A DNA stretch of 64,000 nucleotides from Crocinitomix sp. (GCA_013138735.1 WTCE01000026.1:1-64000); one strand, 5' to 3'. Shown: positions 1 to 10,610, numbered from the stretch's first letter. Notes: generated by a model not told the origin, from the letters alone. Made by a program: numbers and translations.

Positions 1-105
1 TTGCAAAATTATTTGAATGAATTTTGCTACAAACTTAACCGCAGATACTTCGGGGAAAGGCTCTTTGATAGATTAACATTAGCCGTGGCTAAATCTTACT
101 GGTAA
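1..105 (+). mobile_element. 3' end of IS1595/ISXO2-like transposase (truncated by window edge)
   Basis: Frame 1 from base 1 reads LQNYLNEFCYKLNRRYFGERLFDRLTLAVAKSYW*, typical of the C-terminus of ISXO2-like transposases (YLNEFCYRxNRR...FDRLL). Not in the ORF track because it is cut by the window start. Confidence 0.7.
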
Positions 106-150
106 GAAAGCGACGAATCAATAAAAACTATATTCGAAACAATAAACCCC

Positions 151-2121
151 ATGTATATAAAAAGAATATCAATAAATAATTTTAGATTACTTAAAGACAC
201 AAATATTCAACTTGATGAAGATAAAAAGCAGGACTTAGCATTACTAATTGGAAAAAACAATACTGGTAAAACTTCATTTATCGTTTTATTTGACAAATTT
301 TTCAGAAATGAAAGCTCCAAGTTTAGTTATAACGACTTCCCTTTAACCGTAAGAGATCAAATATTAAATACTGAAGAAGGTTCACCTCCCATTTCAATAC
401 AGATGAAACTTGAAATAAGTTATTCTAAAAAGGATAATTTAGAAAATATTTCTGATTTCATCTTGGACTTAGACCCAGATGAAAACGTAGTGAAATTACT
501 TTTTAAATGCTCTATTGATATTCCTAAATTAATTAACGATTTATCATTTATCACAAAACAAAGTAATCAGGAAAGGTTTATAATAAAGAGTTTAGGAGAT
601 TACTTAGTCAACAAATATTATGCATATTATAACGAAGAAGACTTATTACCTGCAAATTCAGGGGATTTAGTAGAGAAAACTATATCGGATATTAGGAAAG
701 TGATAAACTATCAAGTTATTCATGCTAAAAGAAATGTTTCAAGTTCAGAGTCTAATGGAAGTAATAAAACCGCTTTATCAGAATTAGCCTCCAAATATTT
801 TAATAAAGAGAATTCCTTTTCGCAAGAAGCGTTTGGCAGTATCAATGATACAATCTTAGAAATGGATGAGACTTTAAACGAACAATACAAAACACATTTT
901 AAAGATTATTTTGATAATGTAAAAGAATTCATTGATGAAGGAAAAGGTGAGCTAAATGTTATTTCAAATTTAGAATCAAAGGAAGTTTTATCAAATCATT
1001 CTAAGGTAGTTTATGGTAATTCCCATAGTTATTTACCAGAGAATCAAAATGGACTAGGGCATTTAAATATTCTCTTTTTATTATTACAAATAGAGATTAA
1101 AAGAAAACTTTTCGAACAGGAAAATAAAGATATTAATCTATTATTCATAGAAGAGCCTGAAGCACATACGCACCCACAGATGCAATATGTTTTTGCAAAA
1201 AGGATTAAAGATATTTTAAAGAAGATTCCAAATTCACAAACGTTTATAACCTCACATTCATCACACATTGTGTCCCAATGTGAATTTGAAGATATTCGAT
1301 ATTTTAAAGTAATTGACAACAATGTATTAATCAAGAATTTTCATAAAGAACTTAAAGAAAAGTATACTTCAACACCTGAACATTTTAAATTTATAAAACA
1401 ATATTTGACTCTTTATACTTCGGAACTATTTTTTGCGGAAAAGATAATTTTTATTGAAGGCTTATCTGAAAAACTTCTTTTGCCCTATTTTATTCAACAG
1501 TACGACAAATCCAGAAAAACAGAAAAGGATTATATACCTCTCACTTCAAAAAACATATCTTTTGTAGAAGTTGGAGCTAATGCAAAGGCATTTCGCCATT
1601 TTATAGAATTCTTAGATATTAAAACTTTGATATTTACGGATATTGATACGACGAAGTACAATACAGATAAAAAAAGATGGAAAGCTTGCTCTGTACAAGA
1701 TGCAGAAAATAGCAGTAACACATCAATAAAGTATTATTTAGATGCTCCAGACGAAGAACCAACAAAAAAAGAGTTTATAGATTGGCTTGCAAAACTTAAG
1801 AAGAACACCACCACCTCAATAAGCAATAAAGTAAATATATCCTATCAACTAGAAGAGAATGGTTATCATGGAAGAAGTTTTGAAGATGCTTTTGTTTGTG
1901 TTAATCTAAATCTGTTAATAGAACAGAAGGTGAAAATTTTAGGTCTTAAAAACATTAATGAACTCAAAGATAGTAAAGCAGATTTTTATGAATTAACAGA
2001 AAGTATTTTAGATAAAAAATCAGATTTTGCTTCATCAATATTATACTTAGCATTAACTGAAGACATTAAATGGAAAACGCCTAGTTATATTGTAGAAGGT
2101 TTAAAATGGATATCAGAATGA
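151..2121 (+). CDS. gajA: OLD-family ATP-dependent nuclease (AAA ATPase + TOPRIM), GajA-like
   Basis: Walker A LLIGKNNTGKTS, Walker B LLFIEEPEAHTHPQMQ, TOPRIM glutamate IFIEGLSEKLLLPYF and DxD (IFTDIDTTKY); followed directly by a UvrD-like helicase. Confidence 0.8.
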   Translation: MYIKRISINNFRLLKDTNIQLDEDKKQDLALLIGKNNTGKTSFIVLFDKFFRNESSKFSYNDFPLTVRDQILNTEEGSPPISIQMKLEISYSKKDNLENISDFILDLDPDENVVKLLFKCSIDIPKLINDLSFITKQSNQERFIIKSLGDYLVNKYYAYYNEEDLLPANSGDLVEKTISDIRKVINYQVIHAKRNVSSSESNGSNKTALSELASKYFNKENSFSQEAFGSINDTILEMDETLNEQYKTHFKDYFDNVKEFIDEGKGELNVISNLESKEVLSNHSKVVYGNSHSYLPENQNGLGHLNILFLLLQIEIKRKLFEQENKDINLLFIEEPEAHTHPQMQYVFAKRIKDILKKIPNSQTFITSHSSHIVSQCEFEDIRYFKVIDNNVLIKNFHKELKEKYTSTPEHFKFIKQYLTLYTSELFFAEKIIFIEGLSEKLLLPYFIQQYDKSRKTEKDYIPLTSKNISFVEVGANAKAFRHFIEFLDIKTLIFTDIDTTKYNTDKKRWKACSVQDAENSSNTSIKYYLDAPDEEPTKKEFIDWLAKLKKNTTTSISNKVNISYQLEENGYHGRSFEDAFVCVNLNLLIEQKVKILGLKNINELKDSKADFYELTESILDKKSDFASSILYLALTEDIKWKTPSYIVEGLKWISE

Positions 2122-4103
2122 GCGTAGCTATTGAAAAAATGAAAAAAATTATTGACCTCAATGTAAAAGAGGATGGAGATTTTAAAAACTTCGTATTACA
2201 AGGAGGAGCTGGTAGTGGAAAAACAGAATCATTAAAGGAAATAATTTCATATGTTTCTAATAAATATCCATCAAAAAAAATAGCATGTATTACACTAACT
2301 AATGCAGCTAGTGATGAAATTAAATCTCGTATTGGTCATAATGACAACTTCACTTTTAGTACAATTCATTCATTTTTAGATTCACTAGTTAAAGATTATA
2401 AAAAAAACATTAAAGAAGTTATTCATCATGTTTTTTGTCTAAAAAAAATTGAAACTCAAATACACAAAGATTATAAATCTATACATGAGAAATTCTCTAA
2501 AAAGTTATTTTCCATAGAAGAAATAAATACAGAAAAAGTAATTGGAAAAAGAGATTATGATAAATCTCCTTCTGTCTACAACACAGAAATAAATGATAAA
2601 ATTGATACTCTTAATGAAAAAATAATTCAACTTATTGACTCAAAACCATATAAAGATATAGAGTATAATTTAACAAGATTTGATTCTTTTAAAAACTTAG
2701 GCTTTTCACATAAATCATTAATTACTGTTTCACATGAATTGTGTTTAAAATTTGATTTATTACCTAAAATCATTAGTGATAAATACGATTATATTTTTAT
2801 TGACGAATATCAAGACACAAGTGAGTTCGTTATAAACATATTTCTAAATCTTTTACCTAAGAATAATAAAACGACTCTTGGTCTATTCGGAGATTCAATG
2901 CAAGGTATTTATGATGATGGAATTGGTGATATTAAAAAACATATTGAAATTGGTAGCGTTGTAAAAATTAACAAAGAAGATAATTATAGATGCTCAAAAG
3001 AGGTCATAGATTTTATCAATGTAATTAGGACTGATGAAATAGAGCAAAAACTAGCCTTAAAACGAGAGGAAACGAAAAATCATAGAGCAGGTAGTGTTAG
3101 TTTGCATTATAGTATATGTGGTAAAAAACCTAATGCATTTAGTAAACGAGAAGTAAAAAAAGAGTACTTATCTAAGTTAAATAACTTAATCACTTTAACA
3201 AAGAAAGAATTCAATCAACCTAATACTAAAATATTAATGTTAACGAATAAATCTATTTCTCTAGAAATGGGTTTTGTGAATTTATATAATATTTTCAGTG
3301 CCAGATTCACGGAGGTTAAAGACGATATTGAAAAAGAGTTTTCTAAAATTCAAATAAGTGACATAATAAATTTGTGCAAATTATATTCTTCAAAAAAATA
3401 TAATCCGCTAATTGTTTATCTCAAAAAAAATGGTTTTATAATAAAATCATTTGAAGACAAAAAGAAAATAAGCCAACACTTTGAATATTTATTGAACACT
3501 AAGCTAAATCTTCAGCAAGTCTTGGATTATTGTTTTAAAAACAAATTGATTAAAAAGTCTGAAGGTTTTAAATATTACTTTAACAGAAAAATTGGTTTTT
3601 TAAAAGAGTATGACAGTAATTCTAATTATCAAAAACTCGAAAAACTATTCATAAGTGGGAGTAATACTCCAAAACGTTTAATGGAAAATCATGATATAGA
3701 AATATCTGTTGAAAAGTTTGATGAATTTTATAAAGCTTTAAAAAAGAAAACATTTTACATAGATTTATTTTCTGACAAGTTAGATTTTCAAGAAGTCGTA
3801 AATTATTACAGTTATTTAAACGAAGAAGAAGAAACCGAATACATAACCATGCATAAAACCAAGGGTTCAGGAATAGAAAATGTTATGGTCGTTCTTGACG
3901 AATATTTTTGGAATAAATACAACTTTAAAAGTATCTATGATACATCTATAGAAAATGAAAAAAGACATAAGAATCAAAAACTTTTCTACGTAGCATCATC
4001 AAGAACTATAAAGAATTTAGCTATTGTAAGAATGATTGAAGATGAAAAAGAAGAAGTAATTATGAAAGACTATTTTAAGTATTGTAAAATAAATAAAGTT
4101 TGA
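2118..4103 (+). CDS. gajB: UvrD/Rep-like helicase, GajB-like
   Basis: Walker A LQGGAGSGKTES, motif II YIFIDEYQDTSE, motif III GLFGDSMQGIYD, motif V MHKTKGSGIENVMVV, motif VI LFYVASSR. Track start is 2106; ATG at 2118 gives a 4-nt ATGA overlap with the upstream gene. Confidence 0.8.
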   Translation: MSVAIEKMKKIIDLNVKEDGDFKNFVLQGGAGSGKTESLKEIISYVSNKYPSKKIACITLTNAASDEIKSRIGHNDNFTFSTIHSFLDSLVKDYKKNIKEVIHHVFCLKKIETQIHKDYKSIHEKFSKKLFSIEEINTEKVIGKRDYDKSPSVYNTEINDKIDTLNEKIIQLIDSKPYKDIEYNLTRFDSFKNLGFSHKSLITVSHELCLKFDLLPKIISDKYDYIFIDEYQDTSEFVINIFLNLLPKNNKTTLGLFGDSMQGIYDDGIGDIKKHIEIGSVVKINKEDNYRCSKEVIDFINVIRTDEIEQKLALKREETKNHRAGSVSLHYSICGKKPNAFSKREVKKEYLSKLNNLITLTKKEFNQPNTKILMLTNKSISLEMGFVNLYNIFSARFTEVKDDIEKEFSKIQISDIINLCKLYSSKKYNPLIVYLKKNGFIIKSFEDKKKISQHFEYLLNTKLNLQQVLDYCFKNKLIKKSEGFKYYFNRKIGFLKEYDSNSNYQKLEKLFISGSNTPKRLMENHDIEISVEKFDEFYKALKKKTFYIDLFSDKLDFQEVVNYYSYLNEEEETEYITMHKTKGSGIENVMVVLDEYFWNKYNFKSIYDTSIENEKRHKNQKLFYVASSRTIKNLAIVRMIEDEKEEVIMKDYFKYCKINKV

Positions 4104-4104
4104 A

Positions 4105-4257
4105 AATCCCACGCTCCCCTGCGTCCCGATAGCTATCAAGAGTATCGCTTGGTAAAAGTCAAACCGCACACAACCTAATTCAAATAACAATACCGTTCCA
4201 AAATCAATAAAAGCGTAAGCAGCCATATAATCCCACTATAGCGAAGAGACATTGCAT
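4105..4257 (+). repeat. Copy A of a ~150-bp direct repeat containing GATAGCTATC and ending ...TATAGCGAAG
   Basis: Shares ccgttccaaaa(t/a)caataaaagcgta(a/c)gca...atataatcccac(t/g)(a/g)tagcgaa with 4545-4690. Confidence 0.7.
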
Positions 4258-4544
4258 AACCCCCTTGTTATGTCCCGTTTTCATTCCTTTATGCTCTGCT
4301 AGAAATTTTAATACTTTTTCTTGATTCTGAATAAATAATTCAGTTCCGATTTGTATATTGAAGGAAACATAAAATTATGAAAAACTCAATTAATCTTTTT
4401 ATTGTAGACGAAATCTCAAATCCAGCAAAGATCATAGGTGGATCAAATGGATTAACTACCGGAGCTGATGAGCATATTTCAACATCTACTGCAAGTTCTG
4501 AAATAGATTGACGGAACAAAATTTCTGAATCAACCTTGCTTAAA

Positions 4545-4690
4545 ATTTCCGCATGCTCCCGCGCGCGTTGATAGCTATCGGGAGTATCGGTTGCGAAGGC
4601 CAAATCGCAGACAATCTGTGTTACATAGCAATCCGTTCCAAAAACAATAAAAGCGTACGCACGCGATATAATCCCACGGTAGCGAAAACT
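4545..4690 (+). repeat. Copy B of the ~150-bp direct repeat
   Basis: See copy A at 4105-4257. Confidence 0.7.
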
Positions 4691-4751
4691 ATAAATGAAT
4701 CTTAATTATGTATAATTAATTAAACACTTCAAAGCCAGCCCACACAAAACC

Positions 4752-5138
4752 CTACTCCCTCTTATAATACATACCGCTCTTCACCTCCTTCAAATAAACA
4801 CCACTTACATATTCCAGTAATACATACTCAACAGTACCCGTGTCCGTTTCACCCTGAATGTTCAGCGTAATCACATCTCTCGCAACAGTCCACGTCCCCT
4901 TAAAAACAAACCTACCCGTATGATCATTTTGAATAAGCATTGCTTTGCCAGACGATTTTAGTTTGACAGTAGCCTCTCCTACAATTAACGGTGGAATATT
5001 GTACGTGCCGTCTGCATTTATAGCAACAAAATCTTCTGGTGGTGTATTAACAACTTCATAAGTTCCCACCTGTGCAAAACTGGAAGTTGAAAGACATAAG
5101 AAAAGAACTAGAATAATATATTGCGTAAATCTTTTCAT
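4752..5138 (-). CDS. Secreted hypothetical protein
   Basis: Signal peptide MKRFTQYIILVLFLCLSTSSFAQ; track ORF extends to 5171, likely start is the Met at 5138. Confidence 0.6.
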   Translation of the reverse strand: MKRFTQYIILVLFLCLSTSSFAQVGTYEVVNTPPEDFVAINADGTYNIPPLIVGEATVKLKSSGKAMLIQNDHTGRFVFKGTWTVARDVITLNIQGETDTGTVEYVLLEYVSGVYLKEVKSGMYYKRE

Positions 5139-5335
5139 TGAAAGCATGGTGTTGTGTTTATTAATTGACATTATAAACTCTTAAAATTGGCTTTAATTGC
5201 ATCAATTGCTCCAATCAAATTGACCACTTATGAATTATGCTATACCACTTATGAAAAACAAGCCTATATAGTTCCTAAAAAATTTGAACCGTTCAAGTAA
5301 ATAGCTATTTTCGAAGTGCGTTAAAAACTATATAC

Positions 5336-6331
5336 ATGAAAAAAACATTACTTATTTTATCTACTCTATTCCTATCATTAATAGGATTTTCTCAAACCTT
5401 TACAGATGGTTATTTCACTTACAATATCATATCACCAAGCGAGGTAAGCCTGAACGACTATGATATGGCGGGAGGCACTGATGTAACAATTCCTGCAACC
5501 GTAAGCTATGATGCAGTAACATACGACATTACTTATATTGGATACCAAGCCTTTATGAGTAATGAATTAACAAGCGTTACAATTCCAGAAGGTGTTACCA
5601 ATATTGTAAATGGTGCTTTTCTATTTAATAACTTAAGTACCGTTACGATACCGAATAGCGTTACGAGTATTTGGGAGGCTGCGTTTGCGAGCAATGAATT
5701 AACCAGCGTTATTCTAGGAGAGAATGTAACAACTATAGCGGCAAATGCTTTCAACGGTAATCTATTAACAACGATTGATCTTCCAGCTGGTGTTACAAGC
5801 ATTGCGAAACAAGTTTTTGCAAATAACAGCTTTACAGATCTTATTATTCCAAACGGCATTACAGAAATTGGTGAAGGATCATTTTCAGGAAACCCATTAA
5901 CTTCCGTTACGAGTATCAATGCAGTCCCACCTAATATTGTTACAGGGATGGGCATAGCAGACAGTTTTGCAGAAGATCGAAGCGACATTTGCCTGTACAT
6001 TCCAATTGGCACGGAGGGCCTTTATGTGACTGATCCTGGCGCAGAATGGATTGGCTTTAAATCTTTTGAAGAAACAACATTTGCTGGAACACCTGATTTT
6101 TATATGACTGATCAATTTAACATTTTTCCTAATCCAGTAAATTCTCAATTCACTGTTATTTCGGATTTTACAATTGAAAGTTTGATGATATTAAACTCGA
6201 ATGGTCGTGTAGTAGAAACGATTATTAATCCAAGTAGCTCAATTGATGTATCCAATCTTGCACAGGGAGTTTATATTTTACAGATACAAACAGTGAAAGG
6301 TTTGTCAAACAAAAAATTTATTAAGAATTAA
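5336..6331 (+). CDS. BspA-type leucine-rich repeat protein with T9SS type A sorting domain
   Basis: Repeated LTSVTIPEGVTNI / LSTVTIPNSVTSI units; C-terminal FNIFPNPVNSQFTV...GVYILQIQTVKG...KKFIKN. Confidence 0.85.
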   Translation: MKKTLLILSTLFLSLIGFSQTFTDGYFTYNIISPSEVSLNDYDMAGGTDVTIPATVSYDAVTYDITYIGYQAFMSNELTSVTIPEGVTNIVNGAFLFNNLSTVTIPNSVTSIWEAAFASNELTSVILGENVTTIAANAFNGNLLTTIDLPAGVTSIAKQVFANNSFTDLIIPNGITEIGEGSFSGNPLTSVTSINAVPPNIVTGMGIADSFAEDRSDICLYIPIGTEGLYVTDPGAEWIGFKSFEETTFAGTPDFYMTDQFNIFPNPVNSQFTVISDFTIESLMILNSNGRVVETIINPSSSIDVSNLAQGVYILQIQTVKGLSNKKFIKN

Positions 6332-6349
6332 TTATAGTTCCCTCGACTC

Positions 6350-6381
6350 CTGCGCGTCCTGATAATTATCGGGACGCGCAG
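6350..6381. terminator. 32-nt near-perfect palindrome between convergent genes; member of the GTAGCGAA-tailed palindrome family
   Basis: CTGCGCGTCCTGATAATTATCGGGACGCGCAG, one non-complementary pair; followed by TAACGAA. Confidence 0.6.
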
Positions 6382-6415
6382 TAACGAAATGATATAAAAG
6401 GTAAACAAGCAGTCC

Positions 6416-8521
6416 CTACCTACTCAAAACAAAGCGGCTAAACCCACTCCCCTTTTCATTACTTGCTTCAACAAAGTAAACCCCATCCGCCAATCCTTCT
6501 AAGTCAACAAGATTAGCTCCCTTTTCAACATCCATTTCCAATACCAGCTTTCCTGATTGATCGAATATGCGAATAAGCATTGCTGATTCGGCAGTAAAAG
6601 TGATGCTACCTGCTGAAGGATTAGGAAACAATGTGAAATTATTCTCATTGGAGAAATTTTGAACCCCAACACCAAATAAAACAAAACAATCCGTTGTATC
6701 AACACAATCCCCATTCGTTACAATAACAGCATAGCTACCTGATTCAGTTGGTGTAAACGTTTGTTCTGTTTCACCAGGAATAACGGCATAGTCATCATTA
6801 CAATCTATCCAGACATATTCTTCGTCCCCTGGATAGGCTGTGAGCACGACACCGCCAGATTCTAAACTCACTGCTTCATCATTAATCGTGAGTGAAATGG
6901 TAATGACACTATCGCAACCTGACTCTGTTGTCAAGGTATCGTTATAAGTCCCTGTTTCATAATAGGTTTCGTCACCACTTGGTACTGTGTAAGAATCACA
7001 GGCAAATTCTGAAAAAGCATGATTTACTTCTCCGCAATGGTTTAGTTTCCAAATATAATATATATCGTCATAATCAATCCTAGCGGAATCAGCTCCAAAA
7101 TCAAAATCGAATGTTGTACCTCCTCCATCACCTACTAAATAAAGATCACCAAATTCGTCTAAATCCAAACCACGCAATTTCACATAAAAGGAATCTTGCG
7201 AAGCTTCAGCCCACAATAAATTGCCATCCGAATCGAGTTTTTGAATAAATAAATCTGGGTAATAGGTTTCATCAAGATTTGCCACAATTAATTCATCAAC
7301 TCCAGGATCAAGGTCAACCGATCCACCTTTAAAGAAACCTACAGTAAAAACAGCACCAAATGGATCTACACTTATGCCCTGCGGTTGAATGTTAGCTGTT
7401 CCACCCATATTTTTGGCCCATATCAAGTTGCCATCAGTATCCAATTTTTGGATGAACGTATTCGTGTCTGACCCCGTGTACAAATCAAATTCATCTGGCC
7501 CAGGATCAAAATCAACAATACTCGAAAATAACCCTGTAATATAAATTTCATTTTCGAAATCATCTATGCCCTCCGGAGATATCCCAGATGATCCATCAAT
7601 TTGTTTTGCCCAGATTAATTCGCCTGCATCATTCAATTTTTCAATTAATAAAGATGGAATTAAAGCATCTGTAGTTAAAGTAAGCGTGCCAATCCCTGGG
7701 TCAGCGTCGATCGAACCTGTAAAAGAACCAGCAAGATAAATATCCCCGTCGCTATCAACCGTTACATAATCAAATGCGCTCGCCTGATCGCCTGCAATAA
7801 CATCCACCCATATAAACTCTCCCGCAGGATTCAATTTAAGTAAATAGGCATCACATGAGTCACCCAAAACCGTTTCTAAGTGAACATCAGGACCGGGATC
7901 GAAATCCGCCGTACCACTGAAATTTCCTGTAATTAATATATTATCAGAGTCGTCAATATGTAATCCATTACTTCGATCCTCTGGAGGTCCTCCAATTGCA
8001 TGTGCCCACAAAAAATTCCCATCCTCATCTAATTTCCATATAAAACCGTCATACTCAGTTGGATCTACGGAGCTCAATAGATGCACATCATCCCCTGGAT
8101 CAAAATCCATTTCTCCTTTAAATTTTCCAGAAATGTAAACCGCTCCACTTGCATCACAAATGATATCGAAGGATTCACAATAATCTGATCCATCTGCAGA
8201 AAAACCTTTTGCCCAAATAAAATTGCCTTCATTATCTAATTTAATTACACAAGTGCGAATGGAGAAGTAATCACCTCCTAGGTCATACGTAGCAGGACCT
8301 GGATCACCATCCATACTCCCCCAAACCTTTACTGAAAGGTAGATGTTTCCTAAATCATCAAGTGCAACATCAGCCAAATCTATATACCCCCCGTCTGGCG
8401 GCAATATACCTGCACTTTTAACCCATTCAAAGTCTTGTGCTTTTCCAAATGAAGTGAATAGAATAATGCAAAATAGCGTGATACTGGACCGGAGCCCAAT
8501 GGATAGGTTAATAGATTTCAT
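6416..8521 (-). CDS. T9SS sorting-domain protein with SBBP-like beta-propeller repeats
   Basis: Repeated GNFIWAK...DFDPGxD motifs; C-terminal FTLFPNPSAGSITF...GVYFVEASNEKG. Track ORF extends to 8545. Confidence 0.8.
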   Translation of the reverse strand: MKSINLSIGLRSSITLFCIILFTSFGKAQDFEWVKSAGILPPDGGYIDLADVALDDLGNIYLSVKVWGSMDGDPGPATYDLGGDYFSIRTCVIKLDNEGNFIWAKGFSADGSDYCESFDIICDASGAVYISGKFKGEMDFDPGDDVHLLSSVDPTEYDGFIWKLDEDGNFLWAHAIGGPPEDRSNGLHIDDSDNILITGNFSGTADFDPGPDVHLETVLGDSCDAYLLKLNPAGEFIWVDVIAGDQASAFDYVTVDSDGDIYLAGSFTGSIDADPGIGTLTLTTDALIPSLLIEKLNDAGELIWAKQIDGSSGISPEGIDDFENEIYITGLFSSIVDFDPGPDEFDLYTGSDTNTFIQKLDTDGNLIWAKNMGGTANIQPQGISVDPFGAVFTVGFFKGGSVDLDPGVDELIVANLDETYYPDLFIQKLDSDGNLLWAEASQDSFYVKLRGLDLDEFGDLYLVGDGGGTTFDFDFGADSARIDYDDIYYIWKLNHCGEVNHAFSEFACDSYTVPSGDETYYETGTYNDTLTTESGCDSVITISLTINDEAVSLESGGVVLTAYPGDEEYVWIDCNDDYAVIPGETEQTFTPTESGSYAVIVTNGDCVDTTDCFVLFGVGVQNFSNENNFTLFPNPSAGSITFTAESAMLIRIFDQSGKLVLEMDVEKGANLVDLEGLADGVYFVEASNEKGSGFSRFVLSR

Positions 8522-8726
8522 AAGGGTATTCATAAGTGGTTGCATTAATATAAACGAAAACCATTTCTAATTGGTTGGAAAATCTTTTCTTTTTTTATAG
8601 GATTGGGTCTATCGCACAGTAGCGAAAAGTTTTATATGAAGTCCAAATAATTAGATCCTGCAGATTATGAGCAAAAAAACAACAGAAATTCCTTAAATTA
8701 ACCGAATAAAAAACAACTCAATCCAA

Positions 8727-10010
8727 ATGAACGATATCATCTGCCCCAACTGCAATAAAGCCTTCAAAATAGACGAAGCTGGCTTCGCAGACATCCTCAA
8801 ACAAGTGCGCGATCATCAATTTGAAGAAGAATTGCAAAACCGCTTAAACTTGGCAGAAAAAGAAAAGTTAAATGCGGTTCAATTGGCTGAGGCGAAACTT
8901 AAAAATTCATTACAAGAAGATTTTGCGAAAAAGGATAAAGAAATAGCTGAACTGAAAGCTAAAAACGAACGCGAATTAGGAGAGAAATTAGCAAAAAAGG
9001 AAGCGGAGATCGCTGAAATGAGATCAAAAATCAGCAATGCAGAAATTGAGAAAAAATTGCAAGTAACAGAGGCCGTCAGAGCAATTGAAAAAGAGCGTGA
9101 CAACCTTGCAAATGATTTAAAAATAAAAGAAACGGAGAAGGCATTATTAGAAAAATCGATCAACGAAAAATTTACCGACAAGCTAAAGGTAAAGGACGAC
9201 ACCATCAAAATGAAGGATGATGAAATTGATCGTTTAAAAGACTTTAAATTGAAGCTTTCTACAAAAATGATTGGCGAAACATTGGAACAACATTGTGAAG
9301 CTGAATTCAACAAATTGCGTGCAACCGCTTTTCAGAATGCCTATTTTGAAAAAGACAACAATTCAAGCGGTGGAACAAAAGGTGATTTCATTTACAGTGA
9401 AAAAGACGAAGCAGGCAATGAAATCATTTCAATTATGTTTGAAATGAAGAATGAGAATGACGAAACGGCTACCAAAAAGCGAAATGAAGATTTTTTCGCA
9501 AAACTAGACAAAGACCGCACAGATAAAAAATGTGAATATGCTGTGCTAGTTTCACTACTCGAGTCAGAAAATGAATTCTATAATACAGGAATTGTTGATG
9601 TATCTTATAAATACAAGAAAATGTATGTGGTGCGTCCGCAATTTTTCATTCCTATTATCACACTTTTGCGCAATGCGGCAATGAATTCTATGCAATACAA
9701 AGCAGAGCTAAACTTGATGAAAAATCAAAGTGTGGACATCACCAATTTTGAGGAAAAAATAAACACATTTAAAGAAGGGTTTGCAAAAAATTACGACCTA
9801 GCTAGTCGTAAATTTCATATTGCTATTGTGGAAATTGATAAGACCATTAGTCATCTACAAAAAACTAAAGACGCCTTGTTATCATCAGAGAATAACCTGC
9901 GTTTGGCCAATAACAAAGCGGATGATTTAACGATCAAAAAATTAACCCACGGAAATCCTACAATGAAATCTAAATTTGATGGACTTTCAGGTGAGGGTGG
10001 TGAGGAATAA
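8727..10010 (+). CDS. DUF2130 domain-containing coiled-coil protein
   Basis: N-terminal CPNCNKAF zinc-ribbon-like motif, long coiled coil, then [16 protein letters not shown]...[11 protein letters not shown]...[26 protein letters not shown], typical of DUF2130. Confidence 0.75.
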   Translation: MNDIICPNCNKAFKIDEAGFADILKQVRDHQFEEELQNRLNLAEKEKLNAVQLAEAKLKNSLQEDFAKKDKEIAELKAKNERELGEKLAKKEAEIAEMRSKISNAEIEKKLQVTEAVRAIEKERDNLANDLKIKETEKALLEKSINEKFTDKLKVKDDTIKMKDDEIDRLKDFKLKLSTKMIGETLEQHCEAEFNKLRATAFQNAYFEKDNNSSGGTKGDFIYSEKDEAGNEIISIMFEMKNENDETATKKRNEDFFAKLDKDRTDKKCEYAVLVSLLESENEFYNTGIVDVSYKYKKMYVVRPQFFIPIITLLRNAAMNSMQYKAELNLMKNQSVDITNFEEKINTFKEGFAKNYDLASRKFHIAIVEIDKTISHLQKTKDALLSSENNLRLANNKADDLTIKKLTHGNPTMKSKFDGLSGEGGEE

Positions 10011-10041
10011 GAGACTTTTGATGAAAACATAATTTTCGCAA

Positions 10042-10149
10042 ATGAATAACAATCGAAAAGAAGAGGCTGAGGCCAAATTCATCTTAATTAATGAGCAGCT
10101 TGGTATTTTAGAGAGCATTAAAAATGCTAACAAGCCAAGATCTATTTAA
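10042..10149 (+). CDS. Possible 35-aa small ORF overlapping the next gene
   Basis: MNNNRKEEAEAKFILINEQLGILESIKNANKPRSI*, overlaps the start of 10124..10594 out of frame. Confidence 0.3.
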   Translation: MNNNRKEEAEAKFILINEQLGILESIKNANKPRSI

Positions 10150-10594
10150 GCGCTACTCTTTTGAGCGCATTAAAAAGGAAGAATTTCCAATAAAAAAAGT
10201 TGTTTTGAAAGAGATCAAGAAAGTGTTAGAATCTTCATACGACCCAAGTGACTTCAGCAATTACCATCAAAATAAATTTGAAAAATTAATCGCCCATGAC
10301 TTTGAATTAAAGTACCATGTCGACTGGAAAAAACAGTTAATTATACAAGCTGAATATTGGATGAGAGATGACGCCTTAATACTTAAACATCTCAAACTTG
10401 AAAACGCAAAGGCTATTGCTGATTTCACAGATTCACTCACACTCTTTTTCATTGATAAAAAAATGGAAATGCACACCATTGAAGGAGCCATAAAAAGAGC
10501 ACTTCCATGGCACTGGGGAGGTGTTTATTATGATGATTTCTTTTTCGACACGGAGGAGATTGTGTACCATCTTCATTTTGAGGAAAATGATTGA
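10124..10594 (+). CDS. Hypothetical protein
   Basis: 156-aa ORF with plausible composition, no family recognised. Confidence 0.55.
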   Translation: MLTSQDLFKRYSFERIKKEEFPIKKVVLKEIKKVLESSYDPSDFSNYHQNKFEKLIAHDFELKYHVDWKKQLIIQAEYWMRDDALILKHLKLENAKAIADFTDSLTLFFIDKKMEMHTIEGAIKRALPWHWGGVYYDDFFFDTEEIVYHLHFEEND

Positions 10595-10610
10595 ATTGAA
10601 TACTCAGCCC

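Noticed and set aside
4377-4511. 44-aa plus-strand ORF MKNSINLFIVDEISNPAKIIGG...
   Set aside because: Between the two degenerate direct repeats, short, no homology recognised; not strong enough to call.
5533-6012. 159-aa minus-strand ORF
   Set aside because: Antisense to the LRR gene; its repeats simply mirror the LRR coding repeats.
8879-9313. 144-aa minus-strand ORF rich in Ser/Phe
   Set aside because: Antisense to the DUF2130 coiled coil; low-complexity composition arises from the Lys/Glu-rich sense strand.
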